A stretch of 64,000 nucleotides of DNA. It comes from an uncultured Muribaculaceae bacterium. GTDB taxonomy: Bacteria > Bacteroidota > Bacteroidia > Bacteroidales > Muribaculaceae. Where the stretch lies: contig CAJUCW010000001.1 of assembly GCA_910585275.1 (NCBI GenBank), positions 62,001 through 126,000 of the forward strand. The letters are read 5' to 3'. The notes beneath the pieces were generated by a model, which saw only the letters and a list, made by a program, of their open reading frames with translations, was not told the origin of the DNA and searched no databases. A program made the translations under genes and the position numbers. Below, piece by piece: positions 63,662-64,000 of this stretch. Numbering within the stretch: position 1 is the first letter of the stretch; every line of letters starts with the position of its first letter.

Positions 63662-64000
63662 CTACTCCTCAAAGAAAACCAAATAGGATGATTTATTGTT
63701 TTTCCCCCACGTTCCTTCATATCTATACGTTCCCGATATTTCATCAGAAACAGGATGCAGTCTCCATTCTGATTTCTCAGAACCATGACCTAATTGAATA
63801 TAGAGATTACCATCGGATTGTATAAATCCATTTAAATCCAGATTAATACCATTATCGTTATGATACCTACCATGAATTTCACCCTCTTCGGTCAGCCAAC
63901 ATCTCACAGTTACATTATGTGATGAAATTGCTCCGGTTGCTTTCAAAGATTTATGTGTGGAACCTGTTTCATTAAAAATCTTGTTATAATTATTTCCTAT
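63662..64000 (-). CDS. Partial gene of unknown function, 5' end outside the window
   Basis: The frame is open to the last base of the window, so the start lies beyond 64000; the apparent TTG start at 63946 is only internal. At least 112 residues are encoded. It is beta-rich with repeated Gly-aromatic turns (GEIHGRYHNDNGINLDLNGF, then SGTYRYEGTWG), like a small beta-barrel or sandwich. I do not recognise the family. Confidence 0.7.
   Translation of the reverse strand: MGNNYNKIFNETGSTHKSLKATGAISSHNVTVRCWLTEEGEIHGRYHNDNGINLDLNGFIQSDGNLYIQLGHGSEKSEWRLHPVSDEISGTYRYEGTWGKNNKSSYLVFFEE

Overview
The window is chromosomal DNA of a Bacteroidales bacterium, most likely of the Muribaculaceae type. The genus is inference. 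The evidence is direct: nearly every intergenic start region carries the Bacteroidetes promoter form TTTG-N19-21-TAnnTTTG, and several genes belong to families largely confined to this phylum (DUF3256, DUF3467, DUF2851, DUF3098, a long three-domain-type IspG). The glycan-active enzymes (GH2, GH67, GH28, GH27/GH78) fit a gut polysaccharide degrader. I found no tRNA, rRNA, CRISPR array, intact IS element or phage genes.

Layout. 1-4.1 kb is accessory DNA: an AlbA_2/Schlafen-type ATP-binding regulator, a GC-rich degenerate stretch, and an unrecognised zinc-ribbon membrane protein. 4.1-9.8 kb is a minus-strand housekeeping operon (deaD, DUF3256, gltX, waaA) behind a structured 5' leader. 9.8-14.3 kb holds an AAA-ATPase/PD-(D/E)XK protein, a secreted C69 dipeptidase and greA-HIT. 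14.4-23.1 kb holds a secreted GH2 enzyme, SufE, two tandem POT peptide transporters and a GH67 alpha-glucuronidase. 23.5-30.3 kb holds an iron-dependent alcohol dehydrogenase, an acyl-CoA ligase, a lipoprotein, a metallo-beta-lactamase-fold hydrolase and two rRNA methyltransferase-family genes. 30.3-32.7 kb is a hipBA toxin-antitoxin module with long nested inverted-repeat arrays on both sides. 32.7-38.9 kb holds a copper-type P-ATPase, cysS, DUF3467, a LolD-like ATPase, tcdA and a small HMA protein.

39-47.1 kb is a small pectin-type glycan locus: GH28, a very large GH27-CBM-GH78 fusion gene with a 3' frameshift, and a divergent regulator. The regulator looks like a hybrid two-component sensor reduced to periplasmic sensor, one membrane helix and an AraC DNA-binding domain. 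Two sets of direct repeats lie between it and the enzymes. 47.1-53.8 kb holds ispG, a PAP2 protein, an RluA pseudouridine synthase, DUF2851, a candidate small RNA, rubrerythrin and recO. 53.9-58.1 kb is the operon ftsX-DUF3098-uppP-truB-queA. 58.3-61.5 kb holds mtaB, a GT2 glycosyltransferase and surE. The last 2.5 kb has a frameshifted coiled-coil gene, repeats, and a partial gene running off the end.

Three themes stand out. First, at least seven genes have their -7 box exactly 4-5 bases before the ATG, which predicts leaderless mRNAs. Second, the spacers carry at least five families of reiterated short-word repeats, often starting right after a stop codon. Third, two genes have frameshifts close to their 3' ends.
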